Below, in pieces: positions 24,970 to 32,524 of a stretch of 32,524 nt of DNA. The position numbers were made by a program, and so were the translations under genes. The stretch spans positions 1-32,524 of the forward strand of contig JAUHYX010000006.1 of NCBI GenBank assembly GCA_030426285.1, written 5' to 3'. The notes beneath the pieces are model-generated. The model ran no database searches. It was not told the DNA's origin and saw only the letters and a list, made by a program, of their open reading frames with translations. The stretch is from a bacterium. Lineage in GTDB: Bacteria > Bacteroidota > Ignavibacteria > Kapaibacteriales > UBA7675. The number at the start of each line of letters is the position of its first letter. Position 1 is the first letter of the stretch.

Positions 24970-25812
24970 GTGCAAGAGTACATCAACGTTGTTGTCGCTG
25001 TCAACGAGGAAGAATTTGACCTCGTGACGGCTGCAGTTTCAGATTATCAGTTCATTGGTATCACAGAGGGCCTTGATGAGTTGACGCTCTGTTTTGACCG
25101 TCCTGAGAATGAAGAAGATTTCATCGGTAAGCTAAAGGACGATATTGAGCAATACGCTTCTACTGCCTCGAACTTTAGGTATGAGGTGGTGCAACGAAAG
25201 AATTGGAATGAAGAATGGGAGAAGTCACTGAAGCCCGCATATATCGGTGACTCAATTGTTGTGGTTCCAGAACATTTGGCTGATTCAGTAGACGCTGAAC
25301 TCACTATAGTTGTGACACCAAAAATGTCGTTCGGTACCGGGCACCACCAAACTACAGCTTTGGTTCTCGGATTCTTGCAAGAACATGTCGCGCCAGGTCA
25401 GCGGTGGATTGATGCAGGAACCGGCACAGGAGTGTTGGCAATCGGCGCAATAAAGTTAGGTGCGGGTTCTGTGTTTGCATTTGACTTTGACGAATGGTCT
25501 GTGGCCAACACGCTTGAGAACTTGAGCTTAAACCAAGTTAGTAGTACGCAATGTATTGTTTTAGAAGCTGATGTATTCACTGTCGAACTACCAATAAGCG
25601 ATGGAATTGTTGCGAACCTTCATCGGCATGTGATTTTGCCAAATCTTGACCGTTTTTATACCGCTTTAGAGTCTGGTGGACCACTCATTGTCAGTGGCCT
25701 CCTAAAGTACGATGTAGATGAAGTTGTGACTGAAGCGCAACGTGTAGGCTTTCAGTTCTTGGAGACGAGAATTGATGGTGAGTGGGCAGCAGTTTGTTTT
25801 AAGAAACCTTGA
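24970..25812 (+). CDS. prmA: Ribosomal protein L11 methyltransferase
   Basis: A 280-residue S-adenosylmethionine-dependent enzyme that trimethylates ribosomal protein L11. The N-terminal domain (about 1-95) ends in the family motif NWNEEWEKSLKP. The catalytic domain shows MSFGTGHHQTT near 120, the SAM-binding glycine motif DAGTGTGVLAIGA near 140, the acidic loop DFDEWSVANT, and the substrate motif ANLHRHVI (usually ANI-x-x-x-x-L). The GTG start is supported by AAAGGAG eight bases upstream. The length matches the family (290-300). It is co-transcribed with the cyclase-like gene and probably with ppx/gppA, 21 bases downstream. A housekeeping role. Confidence 0.93.
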   Translation: MQEYINVVVAVNEEEFDLVTAAVSDYQFIGITEGLDELTLCFDRPENEEDFIGKLKDDIEQYASTASNFRYEVVQRKNWNEEWEKSLKPAYIGDSIVVVPEHLADSVDAELTIVVTPKMSFGTGHHQTTALVLGFLQEHVAPGQRWIDAGTGTGVLAIGAIKLGAGSVFAFDFDEWSVANTLENLSLNQVSSTQCIVLEADVFTVELPISDGIVANLHRHVILPNLDRFYTALESGGPLIVSGLLKYDVDEVVTEAQRVGFQFLETRIDGEWAAVCFKKP

Positions 25813-25833
25813 ATGTTGTAGAGAGAACTAGAA

Positions 25834-26751
25834 ATGGCTAAAAGAGCAGCAGGAATAGATATTGGTACGAATACGATCCTTATGGTAGTGGCGGATGTTC
25901 ACGCAGATGGTTCGTTTGATGTGGTAGAAAATGTGTATGAAATGCCCAGAATAGGTCAGGGTTTCGGCAAGGAAAGTGCCATTGCACAAGCTCCTTTGGA
26001 CAGAGCCAGCGCTGTTTTGCGCGAGTTTGCAACTCGCATGCAGGAGTTGTCGGTAGAACGGTGTTTTGCCGTGGCAACCTCTGCTGTTCGAACTGCCACT
26101 AACCAATCAGAAGTTCTCAAAGCGCTCGACGCTGCTTTGGGTATTCCGGTGCTTCCAATATCCGGTGAATTTGAGGCGCGATTAGCTTTCATGGGTGCTG
26201 AGGATTTTGATGGACCAGCAGCGGTGCTGGACATTGGTGGTGGTTCAACCGAGTTGTGTCTTGGAGAAAACAACAATGTTCTCAGTCGAATTAGTTTAGA
26301 ATTTGGTGCCGTAAAGCTCTCAGAACGCTTCGTGAACAAACAACCGATTCCAGACTTGGCGATTGACAAAGCCCATATGTTCTTGAATACACAGATGGCA
26401 AGTTTTGGGAACGAAGACATACCAGATTTGACGGCCGTTGGTGGAACACCTACAAGCATTGCCAACCTTATCATGGCAAAAGATCCGTCGAGGGCTACTG
26501 AATTGCATGGGTTCTCTTTGACGAGAGAAGATGTGGAGTCTGCATGCACTATGCTGTTTGGCATGTCAAAAGACGAAATTGTTGCAACCGGTGTGGTCGA
26601 AGAAAAGCGTGCCGACGTTTTGCCTATGGGGGCAATGATTCTCCGCGAAGTCTTCAGACATTTTGGTTTGGCATCCTGTAAAGTCAGTACGCGAGGTATT
26701 CGTTACGGGGCAATGTTGGAAGCAGTTGAAGGAACCGGATTTAGGATGTAG
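25834..26751 (+). CDS. Ppx/GppA family exopolyphosphatase/pppGpp phosphatase
   Basis: A 305-residue protein of the short bacterial Ppx/GppA group. Signature segments are GIDIGTNTILM at the N-terminus, a Thr/Ser-rich ATSAVRTA near 90, SGEFEARLAF, DIGGGSTEL near 135, TAVGGTPTS, and a C-terminal motif around RADVLPMGAMIL and STRGIRYGAM. It hydrolyses polyphosphate or pppGpp; the exact substrate cannot be told from sequence. It lacks the C-terminal HD extension of E. coli Ppx. It follows prmA by 21 bases and ends two bases from the convergent DCC-fusion gene. Confidence 0.93.
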   Translation: MAKRAAGIDIGTNTILMVVADVHADGSFDVVENVYEMPRIGQGFGKESAIAQAPLDRASAVLREFATRMQELSVERCFAVATSAVRTATNQSEVLKALDAALGIPVLPISGEFEARLAFMGAEDFDGPAAVLDIGGGSTELCLGENNNVLSRISLEFGAVKLSERFVNKQPIPDLAIDKAHMFLNTQMASFGNEDIPDLTAVGGTPTSIANLIMAKDPSRATELHGFSLTREDVESACTMLFGMSKDEIVATGVVEEKRADVLPMGAMILREVFRHFGLASCKVSTRGIRYGAMLEAVEGTGFRM

Positions 26752-26753
26752 AG

Positions 26754-28199
26754 CTACTGTTGAAACGTCCACATGGCGTCAAATTCCTCGATTCGCGTGT
26801 AGCTAGGATTATTGCCAACTGCGTTGCCTTGAGTCAAAGTTAGATCAAAGAGCCACGCGTGTAGAATTTCATTCCAAACAACCCCATAAGACATTGTTTG
26901 CTTGGCGTCGCGTTCAGTAATGTATGTTATCGTCAACGTTGAGTCAGTTTGCTCAACAACCGGGAATTGTTCTCCGTAGTAACTCAATGAATCGTGTTCA
27001 ACAGATGAGAACAAGAGATGCGGCACACAAATTGTATCAGTTCCTTCTGCAAGAATTATCTGTGAGTCCCAATTAGCGTATGATTGCGAATCATACACCA
27101 AAAGTGTATCTGTGCGTCCATCGCGGTTGAAATCTAGCAACAGTTCTCGTTGGCGTGGCTTTCGCTGTTCACCAAAAGTTGTATAAACAACAGGAAACCA
27201 AATTTGGCCATTGTTGTAGCAACCAAGAATCGTGTCACTGTAATTGTCCATACCATCAACAGGGTCCCAAGAATCACCTGCTTCGTTCAACTCAACATAC
27301 CAAGCAAAGTCGTTTACGGTAATTGTACCGTTGTTGAGACGCTCCAAGGACAGCCCTCCTCCAGTCTTCCCTCTGCTATTTCCTAAGTCTGTGTTAAAGC
27401 CGTTGCGAACAATACCTTTGTAGAAATACAAAAGTGCTCGAGACTCACGATCTCGAGTGTCCGAGAACCAACCTTCGATATCCACAAACCCGCCGACACC
27501 ACTATTGTTGCATTGAAATCCAATAACCTTTGCAGAGTAGTCTTCCCCCTCCAATGGGTTTGTTGCAAACGATTGAAACATCGTAACAACATCTTCTGAA
27601 TCGTCGTGCCAACCACTTGACGAACCAGTGGCGATTAAATGTACCCGCTTCATCGATTCTACCAGACGCACTGAATCTAAAAGCTGTGATTTATAGTGTG
27701 GGTGTAGCTGCGAGGCTTGAACATCCTCTCTGAACTGTTGGGTAATTTCTATGTGTTGCGCAGTGCCGAACAGGCTCAACAACGGAAACAACCACACAAT
27801 TGCGCCTAAAAACCGTGAGCGTTCTTCGGGAGTTGGAATACGGCAAGTTTCCTTTTTGCCGAACCATCGATACCGGTTCTTTGCGACCCAATCGTAAATC
27901 CTGTCTCGCAAGAACTTAGGAACAAGTTTGCCCACGGCAACTATCCGCCATGGCATCTTCAGATGAGATGCAATTGCCATGGCTGCATCGGATTGCTCAA
28001 GCAATACGCCATTTTTCACAACAACGATACTATCAGGATCACCCTCAATGACGATTCCGTGTTCTGCCAGAAGCGCGGTGGCGAAGTCGGATTGCAGCGA
28101 GGCAAATCTCAGGTTGTTGTCGCGTTCGTGCCGCACCACAAAGTCGACACTGGAATTGCACAAATTGCAGACACCGTCGAACAGTACTATGTCGTTCAT
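26754..28199 (-). CDS. DCC thiol-disulfide oxidoreductase fused to membrane anchor and large C-terminal domain
   Basis: A 481-residue protein. Residues 1-130 are a DCC (DUF393) thioredoxin-like domain: LFDGVCNLCNSSVDF with CxxC at Cys11/Cys14, then LRFASLQS, and a C-terminal RDRIYDWVAKNRYRWFGKKETC. A hydrophobic helix follows (about residues 135-155). The remaining 320 residues are not part of any DCC protein I know and are probably exported. They include a Ca-binding-like FG-GAP motif (LDFNRDGRTDTLL) and beta-rich segments. The ATG at 28199 has AAGG four bases upstream and starts one base after the preceding gene's stop. An earlier ATG at 28211 is possible. Standalone DCC proteins are usually 120-140 residues, so the fusion is unusual. 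Function of the exported part is unknown. Confidence 0.85.
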   Translation of the reverse strand: MNDIVLFDGVCNLCNSSVDFVVRHERDNNLRFASLQSDFATALLAEHGIVIEGDPDSIVVVKNGVLLEQSDAAMAIASHLKMPWRIVAVGKLVPKFLRDRIYDWVAKNRYRWFGKKETCRIPTPEERSRFLGAIVWLFPLLSLFGTAQHIEITQQFREDVQASQLHPHYKSQLLDSVRLVESMKRVHLIATGSSSGWHDDSEDVVTMFQSFATNPLEGEDYSAKVIGFQCNNSGVGGFVDIEGWFSDTRDRESRALLYFYKGIVRNGFNTDLGNSRGKTGGGLSLERLNNGTITVNDFAWYVELNEAGDSWDPVDGMDNYSDTILGCYNNGQIWFPVVYTTFGEQRKPRQRELLLDFNRDGRTDTLLVYDSQSYANWDSQIILAEGTDTICVPHLLFSSVEHDSLSYYGEQFPVVEQTDSTLTITYITERDAKQTMSYGVVWNEILHAWLFDLTLTQGNAVGNNPSYTRIEEFDAMWTFQQ

Positions 28200-28200
28200 C

Positions 28201-28491
28201 TCACCTTGCATACGCCCGCATCACGGTATCCCGGCTCAATTCAGATGTTGTAGTGCCATTGATTATTTGGCGCACTGCTTCTATGCGAATGCTCTTGATT
28301 GGTTCGTCATACCCGCGGTGCGTACCTCTTGGAGTATACATGGTGTAGACGTGACCTGGTGGGGCAAAGTATTCTAGCCATTCCCATTTGTTGGGATTGG
28401 TATTCCTGTTGCCCATATATCTCTCGAGAAACCGCTGCATTTTATGTGTTTGGCGGTACGAATTCCTAACATGGGTTGGTACAACAAACAA
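28201..28491 (-). CDS. Small hypothetical protein between paaD and the DCC fusion
   Basis: A basic, soluble protein of 79-96 residues, depending on the start: TTG at 28491 or ATG at 28440, neither with a ribosome site. It has no signal peptide or recognised domain. The C-terminal portion (SIRIEAVRQIINGTTTSELSRD) could be helical. It lies in a 336-base gap between paaD and the DCC-fusion gene and ends one base before the latter's ATG, which favours a real coding region, possibly coupled to it. Alternatively it may be a remnant. Confidence is modest. Confidence 0.45.
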   Translation of the reverse strand: MFVVPTHVRNSYRQTHKMQRFLERYMGNRNTNPNKWEWLEYFAPPGHVYTMYTPRGTHRGYDEPIKSIRIEAVRQIINGTTTSELSRDTVMRAYAR

Positions 28492-28535
28492 TTCTTTGAG
28501 TTTTCTAGAGCCGTGGTGCCGAGCATCACATGTCC

Positions 28536-29027
28536 TTAGCCTGAGGTAACGGGCTTGAACTGTTCAAAAGCTTGACTGCAATTGTTGCAGTAGTGAATTG
28601 AGCGACACAAGGTTGGACCAAACGGAGTTTGCATTGTCGTATTGCGAGAATCGCAATGCGGACAAGCAACATTCTGTAACACGTCCAACGAAATATATCC
28701 ATCATGAACTGGCGGAGGAGCTAAACCCCAATCTTTGATTAAGGCTCGACCCTTTTCAGAAATCATGTTTGAATTCCACTGTCGGTCGAAATTCACATTT
28801 ACTGTCACTGACTCAACCCCGAGTTCAACAACAGCATCTCGAATCGAACGCTTTATGAAGTCAATTGCCGGACACCCTGCAAATGTAGGAGTTACTTCTA
28901 CCTCAGCTGCTCCGGATTCGTCAATAGATATCGACGAAACCATCCCGAGATCCACCACACTAAGCTTGGGAATCTCGGGATCCATAACACTATCTAAAGC
29001 AGTCCATATTTCCTGCTCAGTTACCAT
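28536..29027 (-). CDS. paaD: Phenylacetyl-CoA epoxidase maturation subunit PaaD
   Basis: A 163-residue protein with an N-terminal MIP18/DUF59 domain (WTALDSVMDPEIPKLSVVDLGM, then TPTFAGCPAIDFIK) and a C-terminal zinc-binding segment with CPHC and CNNC pairs (last 45 residues). This matches PaaD, needed for assembly or metal-cluster maturation of the phenylacetyl-CoA epoxidase; in E. coli the same protein is called PaaD. It is the last of four overlapping paa genes; its start overlaps the paaC stop by 7 bases. A gap of 44 bases separates it from the downstream small gene. Confidence 0.94.
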   Translation of the reverse strand: MVTEQEIWTALDSVMDPEIPKLSVVDLGMVSSISIDESGAAEVEVTPTFAGCPAIDFIKRSIRDAVVELGVESVTVNVNFDRQWNSNMISEKGRALIKDWGLAPPPVHDGYISLDVLQNVACPHCDSRNTTMQTPFGPTLCRSIHYCNNCSQAFEQFKPVTSG

Positions 29028-29779
29028 TCTACCTCTGTATCTATTACGAGCACTTCACTCATTTCTTTCACCAATGGTGCCAGATATTCGGAGTGATAAC
29101 CCTTTCGGCCGCCAACTACTGGTGTGATAGAACTCCAGTCAGGAGCAGCGAGGCCTGCTTTTTCCAAAATTGGGTCTATCGCCGCTTGCCATTGTGCTTG
29201 CAAATCCTGCTCACTTACAACAACTCCCTGCTCTACAAGCTCCTGCTCGCCTTCGATTGCTTCAAACAAACCAAGAGCATACGGAGCCAACTCATCCAAC
29301 GCAGTTTGCATGCGGGCTTTGCTGACTTCTGTTCCATTGCCAAGCTGGTCAATCCAAGTGTTGGCGTGCAACACATGGTATTCAACTTCCCCTTTAAATT
29401 TCTTGGCTAGGTTGGCCAACGGTTCAAATGGGCAAGAAACCAAAGAAGCGAGACGCACCCGCTCGGCATGGTCAAACAAAAAGTGGCGCATCAGCGAAGT
29501 GTCGTAACCGCCATTCGGCAGCTCAACCAGCTGAGCACAAGTGTACTTCCCTTCTTCACGCAAAAACGCCAAGGTGTCAGGATGATCGTAACCAAACGTT
29601 GTATGCAACACATTGTACAACGCCTGCGCTTGTCCAACCTTGTCTTGAGCCATTGAGCAAAAGGCAATATCCTCTTCGATAACCGGGCCAAATGCCGTCC
29701 ATTCAGAATGCCTGTGCCCGAGCACGAGCAAATCGTCGGCCGTCTTCAGAATATAGTTTTCTAATGCGCTAGTGTTCAT
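29021..29779 (-). CDS. paaC: Phenylacetyl-CoA epoxidase structural subunit PaaC
   Basis: A 252-residue helical ferritin-like protein with the PaaC pattern: DDLLVLGHRHSEWTAFGPVIEEDIAFCSMAQDKVGQA, the aromatic YDTSLMRHFLFDHAERVRL, and VEYHVLHANTWIDQLGNG. PaaC pairs with the catalytic PaaA in the (PaaA-PaaC) core that forms the epoxidase with PaaB. It is not itself the diiron catalytic subunit. The length agrees with E. coli PaaC (248). Its start overlaps the end of paaB by 11 bases, so the subunits are translated together. Confidence 0.95.
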   Translation of the reverse strand: MNTSALENYILKTADDLLVLGHRHSEWTAFGPVIEEDIAFCSMAQDKVGQAQALYNVLHTTFGYDHPDTLAFLREEGKYTCAQLVELPNGGYDTSLMRHFLFDHAERVRLASLVSCPFEPLANLAKKFKGEVEYHVLHANTWIDQLGNGTEVSKARMQTALDELAPYALGLFEAIEGEQELVEQGVVVSEQDLQAQWQAAIDPILEKAGLAAPDWSSITPVVGGRKGYHSEYLAPLVKEMSEVLVIDTEVEW

Positions 29780-30146
29780 TCATCTGCCTCTTAAACTTCT
29801 CTATCTTGTCTCGCACTTTGTAGAATCCCGCATTGCGGTACTGTTTTTCAGGAACCGTTTTGTACAAACTATTATCATTTTCAACAGTGAATACCTGCGA
29901 TGTTTTGACCACCCAGATACTATATGTTTGATCTCTGCGCCCATACTGCTCTTTGGCAAATGTGTATGCCAATTCCGAGCTAGGAGCGTGTACGGTTCCT
30001 TGATGAATGTGCCGTGCACCTGATTTTTTCTGATGGAACACTTCGTATGTTTCCCACTGTTCCTCTGGGTTGAGAACCACTTCTGTTGGTTCTGTTGGTA
30101 ATTCCGCACGTGCGACGCGCGGATCTAACGACTTTATCGTAGCCAT
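29769..30146 (-). CDS. paaB: Phenylacetyl-CoA epoxidase subunit PaaB
   Basis: A 125-residue subunit with the PaaB pattern: WETYEVFHQKKSGARHIHQGTVHAP, then LAYTFAKEQYGRRDQTYSIWVV. PaaB links the PaaA-PaaC dimers of the complex and is required for activity. E. coli PaaB has 95 residues; this protein adds about 25 at the N-terminus and a C-terminal helix. It follows paaA by 21 bases and overlaps paaC by 11. It is cytoplasmic. Confidence 0.94.
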   Translation of the reverse strand: MATIKSLDPRVARAELPTEPTEVVLNPEEQWETYEVFHQKKSGARHIHQGTVHAPSSELAYTFAKEQYGRRDQTYSIWVVKTSQVFTVENDNSLYKTVPEKQYRNAGFYKVRDKIEKFKRQMNEH

Positions 30147-30167
30147 ACTTCCTTGCTGTTTTGATGC

Positions 30168-31157
30168 TTAACTGAGTGGCAAAACTTGTTTTCCTGAACG
30201 AGCCATAAGTGCTTCGCGCACCCACCTACCGTCTTCCTCGGCCTTTCGGCGAACCTGAAGTCGCTCGTGATTACAAGGACCATTGCCTTTAATCACTTCC
30301 CAGAATTCATCCCAATCTGGATCGCCAAATTCCCATTGCCCAGTCTCTTCGTTTTTCTTCAAGTCTGGATCAGGAACTGTGAGACCCAATTCCCAAATTT
30401 TAGGGACATACATATTGAGGAATGTTTGGCGCATGGCATCATTTGAGGCCATTTTCACTTTCCAACGCTCAAGTTGGTTTCCGTGAACTGATGATGTGTC
30501 TGGAGGTCCGTGGAAGTGCATGATCGGCTTCCACCAGCGCGTTAAGGCTTCTTGCACCATTGCGCGTTGTTGTTCAGTGCCCGTGGCAAGTGTCACAACA
30601 GACTCATATCCATAAAACAAGTGGAACGACTCTTCTTGGCAAATGCGGTCCAACGCCCGGCAATACGGTCCATACGAACCCTTTGCATTTGTGGTTTGGT
30701 TTACGATTGCTGCCGCATCAATGAGCCATGCAATAACAGCGGTGTCTGCCCAGGTTTTTGCTGGATAATTGAAAACATTTGAATACTTGCTCTTTCCACT
30801 CAACAGGTCGTTGATCATTGCTTCGCGGGGCTTCCCAAGAGTTTCTGCTGCATTGTACAGGAGTTGGGCGTGGCCAACTTCATCTTGCACTTTTGCGAGT
30901 AGACTCAGTTTGCGACGGAACCCTGGCGCACGCGTGATCCACGTACCCTCAGGCAATGCGCCGATTATTTCACTGTGAGCATGTTGCTCTATGAGTCGAA
31001 TTAATTGTCTGCGATACTCATGTGGCATCCAGTCATGCGGTTCAATCTTTTCACCGGCATCAATCCGCGCTTGGAATTCCTCCAAACGCACCGGGTCTTC
31101 TTGATCCACAGGTACTTTTTTGTCTATGTCGTCGGGTATAAATCCACCACCGTACAT
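30168..31157 (-). CDS. paaA: Phenylacetyl-CoA epoxidase catalytic subunit PaaA
   Basis: A 329-residue diiron subunit that epoxidises the ring of phenylacetyl-CoA in aerobic phenylacetate degradation. The carboxylate/histidine ligands fit: the helix EIIGALPEG near 63, the DEVGHAQ motif at 92-98 and EESFH at 175-179. The N-terminus MYGGGF and the segment [24 protein letters not shown] are typical of PaaA. The length agrees with E. coli PaaA (309). The ATG has GGGAGA six bases upstream. It is the first gene of the paaABCD operon, 76 bases after the pyrE remnant. No paaE reductase, paaK or other paa genes follow, so electrons must come from a reductase coded elsewhere. Confidence 0.95.
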   Translation of the reverse strand: MYGGGFIPDDIDKKVPVDQEDPVRLEEFQARIDAGEKIEPHDWMPHEYRRQLIRLIEQHAHSEIIGALPEGTWITRAPGFRRKLSLLAKVQDEVGHAQLLYNAAETLGKPREAMINDLLSGKSKYSNVFNYPAKTWADTAVIAWLIDAAAIVNQTTNAKGSYGPYCRALDRICQEESFHLFYGYESVVTLATGTEQQRAMVQEALTRWWKPIMHFHGPPDTSSVHGNQLERWKVKMASNDAMRQTFLNMYVPKIWELGLTVPDPDLKKNEETGQWEFGDPDWDEFWEVIKGNGPCNHERLQVRRKAEEDGRWVREALMARSGKQVLPLS

Positions 31158-31233
31158 ATATATTCTCCCTGATTAAGTGGGTGCGTATATCTCGTAATAT
31201 CAGATTATTTTCACTACATACTCATGACGAATA

Positions 31234-31885
31234 TCATAGCCATGTAATGTTTTCAGTCCCGTATTGGGCATAATACTCAGAAAGTTTCTTTTTTGTCTCG
31301 TTCTCGGCGTTGCGCAAGGCATGCGGAATGAGGTCAACCGCCCGGCTCAAACTGTACACGTTGATGTTTCGGCGCTCGAGTTCTTCGTAAACCGACGAAC
31401 CGTCTGCGCGTTTCTCACATCTGTCCGTCAACCGATTGCTCAGACAACTTGTCGAGTTCTGCAAACAAGCTTTTACCGGTTGTCACGGTATCTTCTATGA
31501 CAATAGTTCTGCCTCGCGGAGCGCCAACAAAGAATTTGTCCTTGGGGTCTCCATGTTCTTTGGGCTTAGCGCGACCCATGGACACAACATGCGACCCTTC
31601 TGCAAATTGTTGTGACTGCATCGCCAAGCGCATTTGAGCCACAATTCCGAGTTTTGTCGCTCCTTCTGGTACACCGTATAGTGTGTCAAAAGACACATTC
31701 TTCGCTTCGAGATATGCGAGAACAAAATCCGCTAGTTGCGACAAACTAAAGGCGTCTTCGACAACTGTTCTCCAGTTGACATAAAAGTAGGATTCGCGCC
31801 CACTCTTGAGCGTCAATGGAGCGTCGTACACTGCTATTGCTTTGTTTCGCAATACAAATTCGTTAAAAGTCTGTTGGTCAAACAT
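31234..31885 (-). pseudogene. pyrE: Orotate phosphoribosyltransferase gene with internal frame disruption
   Basis: The upstream frame (31415-31885) encodes the N-terminal 150 or so residues of an orotate phosphoribosyltransferase: LKSGRESYFYVNWR, a GVPEGATKLG substrate loop, RAKPKEHGDPKD, and the PRPP-binding IVIEDTVTTGKS. It then stops early (SEQSVDGQM). In another frame, beginning before the stop, the downstream part reads LTDRCEKRADGSSVYEELE followed by INVYSLSRAVDLIP, which fits the C-terminal end of the same enzyme. Judging from the family as I remember it, about 7 residues are also missing at the junction, as if some 20-23 bases were deleted out of frame near 31425-31435. The catalytic motif survives, but the protein would be truncated. 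An assembly or sequencing error is possible. It follows the nucleoside transporter by 21 bases. Confidence 0.75.
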
Positions 31886-31906
31886 ATATGTTCGCTTTGG
31901 TTAAAG

Positions 31907-32524
31907 TCACAAGTACAATCCGGCAATCGCCGCAGTTGAAAGACAAGCCAGGGTTGCTGCCAACAATGCTCTAGGCGCAATTCTCGACAAGTCGTTGGCT
32001 CGAGATGGAGCCAGTGCCGAAGCACCACCTACAAAAATAGCCACTGATGCGATGTGTGCAAAGCCGCATAGTGCATACGTGCACACTACAATGTTGTGTT
32101 GACCGCTAATTGTCCCATTGTCAATTCCGGTCGATAAATGTTGATACGCAACTGCCTCTGTCAAAAGAAGCCTATCGCCCAGGAGTTGAGACAAGGCGCT
32201 GACCTGCGTGGACTCGATCCCAGTCATCCATGCAAATGGATACATGATAGCAGCGCTAATAGTTTGTAAGGTTAAGCTTCCCTCCCATCCAAAGGCCGAT
32301 GCCAATGCACCACTGGTAGCACCTACAACGCTGTCGCCAATCCCGGTGATGGCCAACACCGCTATGAGCAATGCTGCTAAACCAACACACAATGTTACGC
32401 CTTGCCTCGATCCGCCTATGACTGCCGCAAACCAATTGTCGTATTCAGAGTCAACAGGCTTTACATGTTGGCCAGCAGTTTCTGCTTGCTCAGTTTCGGG
32501 AATCAATATTTTTGAAAACATCAC
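31907..32524 (-). CDS. Concentrative nucleoside transporter, C-terminal part
   Basis: The window holds the last 206 or so residues of a CNT-family Na+- or H+-coupled nucleoside transporter; the beginning lies beyond the right edge. Diagnostic segments are MFSKILIPETE at the visible start, GIESTQVSALSQLLGDRLLLTEAVAY in the middle, and YALCGFAHIASVAIFVGG near the end, followed by LAPSRANDLSRIAPRALLA. Four or five membrane helices are visible. Transporters of this family import nucleosides for salvage. It is immediately upstream of the disrupted pyrE on the same strand, so both probably belonged to one pyrimidine-related operon. Confidence 0.92.
   Translation of the reverse strand: MMFSKILIPETEQAETAGQHVKPVDSEYDNWFAAVIGGSRQGVTLCVGLAALLIAVLAITGIGDSVVGATSGALASAFGWEGSLTLQTISAAIMYPFAWMTGIESTQVSALSQLLGDRLLLTEAVAYQHLSTGIDNGTISGQHNIVVCTYALCGFAHIASVAIFVGGASALAPSRANDLSRIAPRALLAATLACLSTAAIAGLYL

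Noticed and set aside
25956-26564. A 202-codon frame antisense to ppx/gppA
   Set aside because: It lies wholly inside a well-supported gene and has the composition of a mirror frame, with no motif.
1-32524. tRNA, rRNA, CRISPR arrays, transposons, att sites
   Set aside because: No cloverleaf, regular repeat array, transposase or terminal repeats were recognised; intergenic spaces are mostly short.

Overview
The window reads as a chromosomal segment from a Gram-negative bacterium of the Bacteroidota/FCB group, possibly one of its deep branches such as Kapabacteria, Ignavibacteria or Balneolia. The phylum-level clues are a TonB-dependent receptor, a secreted protein ending in a type IX secretion (T9SS)-like sorting domain, a histidine kinase with the AHQMGTPLS H-box common in that phylum, a large exported PIG-L deacetylase beside an SSS symporter, and promoter-like motifs matching the Bacteroidota consensus TTTG-N19-TAnnTTTG. 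Unlike classical Bacteroidetes, many starts carry strong Shine-Dalgarno sequences (AGGAGG-type). The exact taxon is inference. I saw no rRNA, tRNA, CRISPR array or insertion sequence.

Layout, left to right. 1-708: 3' part of an M48 metalloprotease. 763-5885 (minus): glycosyltransferase, TonB receptor and SpoIIE phosphatase in one tight operon. 5987-7405 (plus): Mpl, peptidoglycan recycling. 7400-11419 (minus): a small membrane protein, an SSS symporter and an exported PIG-L deacetylase, all overlapping. 11470-13477 (plus): sensor kinase and GNAT acetyltransferase, overlapping. 13480-15309 (minus): soluble PAS histidine kinase. 15420-20203: the least conserved part, with an exported conserved hypothetical, four small orphan genes, a TPR-like protein, a lipoprotein and an AT-rich gap of about 440 bases.

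20204-22849: a surface beta-propeller lipoprotein coupled to a T9SS-type surface protein, with a DUF6580-like membrane protein divergent from them. The set resembles Bacteroidota cobalamin-uptake loci (BtuG-like), but no cobalamin riboswitch is visible. 22944-23775 (minus): YtxH and DUF948 envelope/stress-type proteins. 23921-26751 (plus): glutaminyl-cyclase-like M28 lipoprotein, PrmA and Ppx/GppA. 26754-31157 (minus): paaABCD, the phenylacetyl-CoA epoxidase, without paaE, followed by a small orphan and an unusual DCC thioredoxin-like protein fused to a membrane anchor and large C-terminal domain. 31234-32524 (minus): an orotate phosphoribosyltransferase gene that appears frame-disrupted, behind the 3' end of a CNT nucleoside transporter.

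Most genes are compactly packed housekeeping or envelope functions. The observations most worth a second look are the broken pyrE next to a nucleoside transporter, the DCC fusion protein, the BtuG-like surface pair, the coupled symporter/deacetylase unit, and the orphan cluster at 16.4-17.7 kb.
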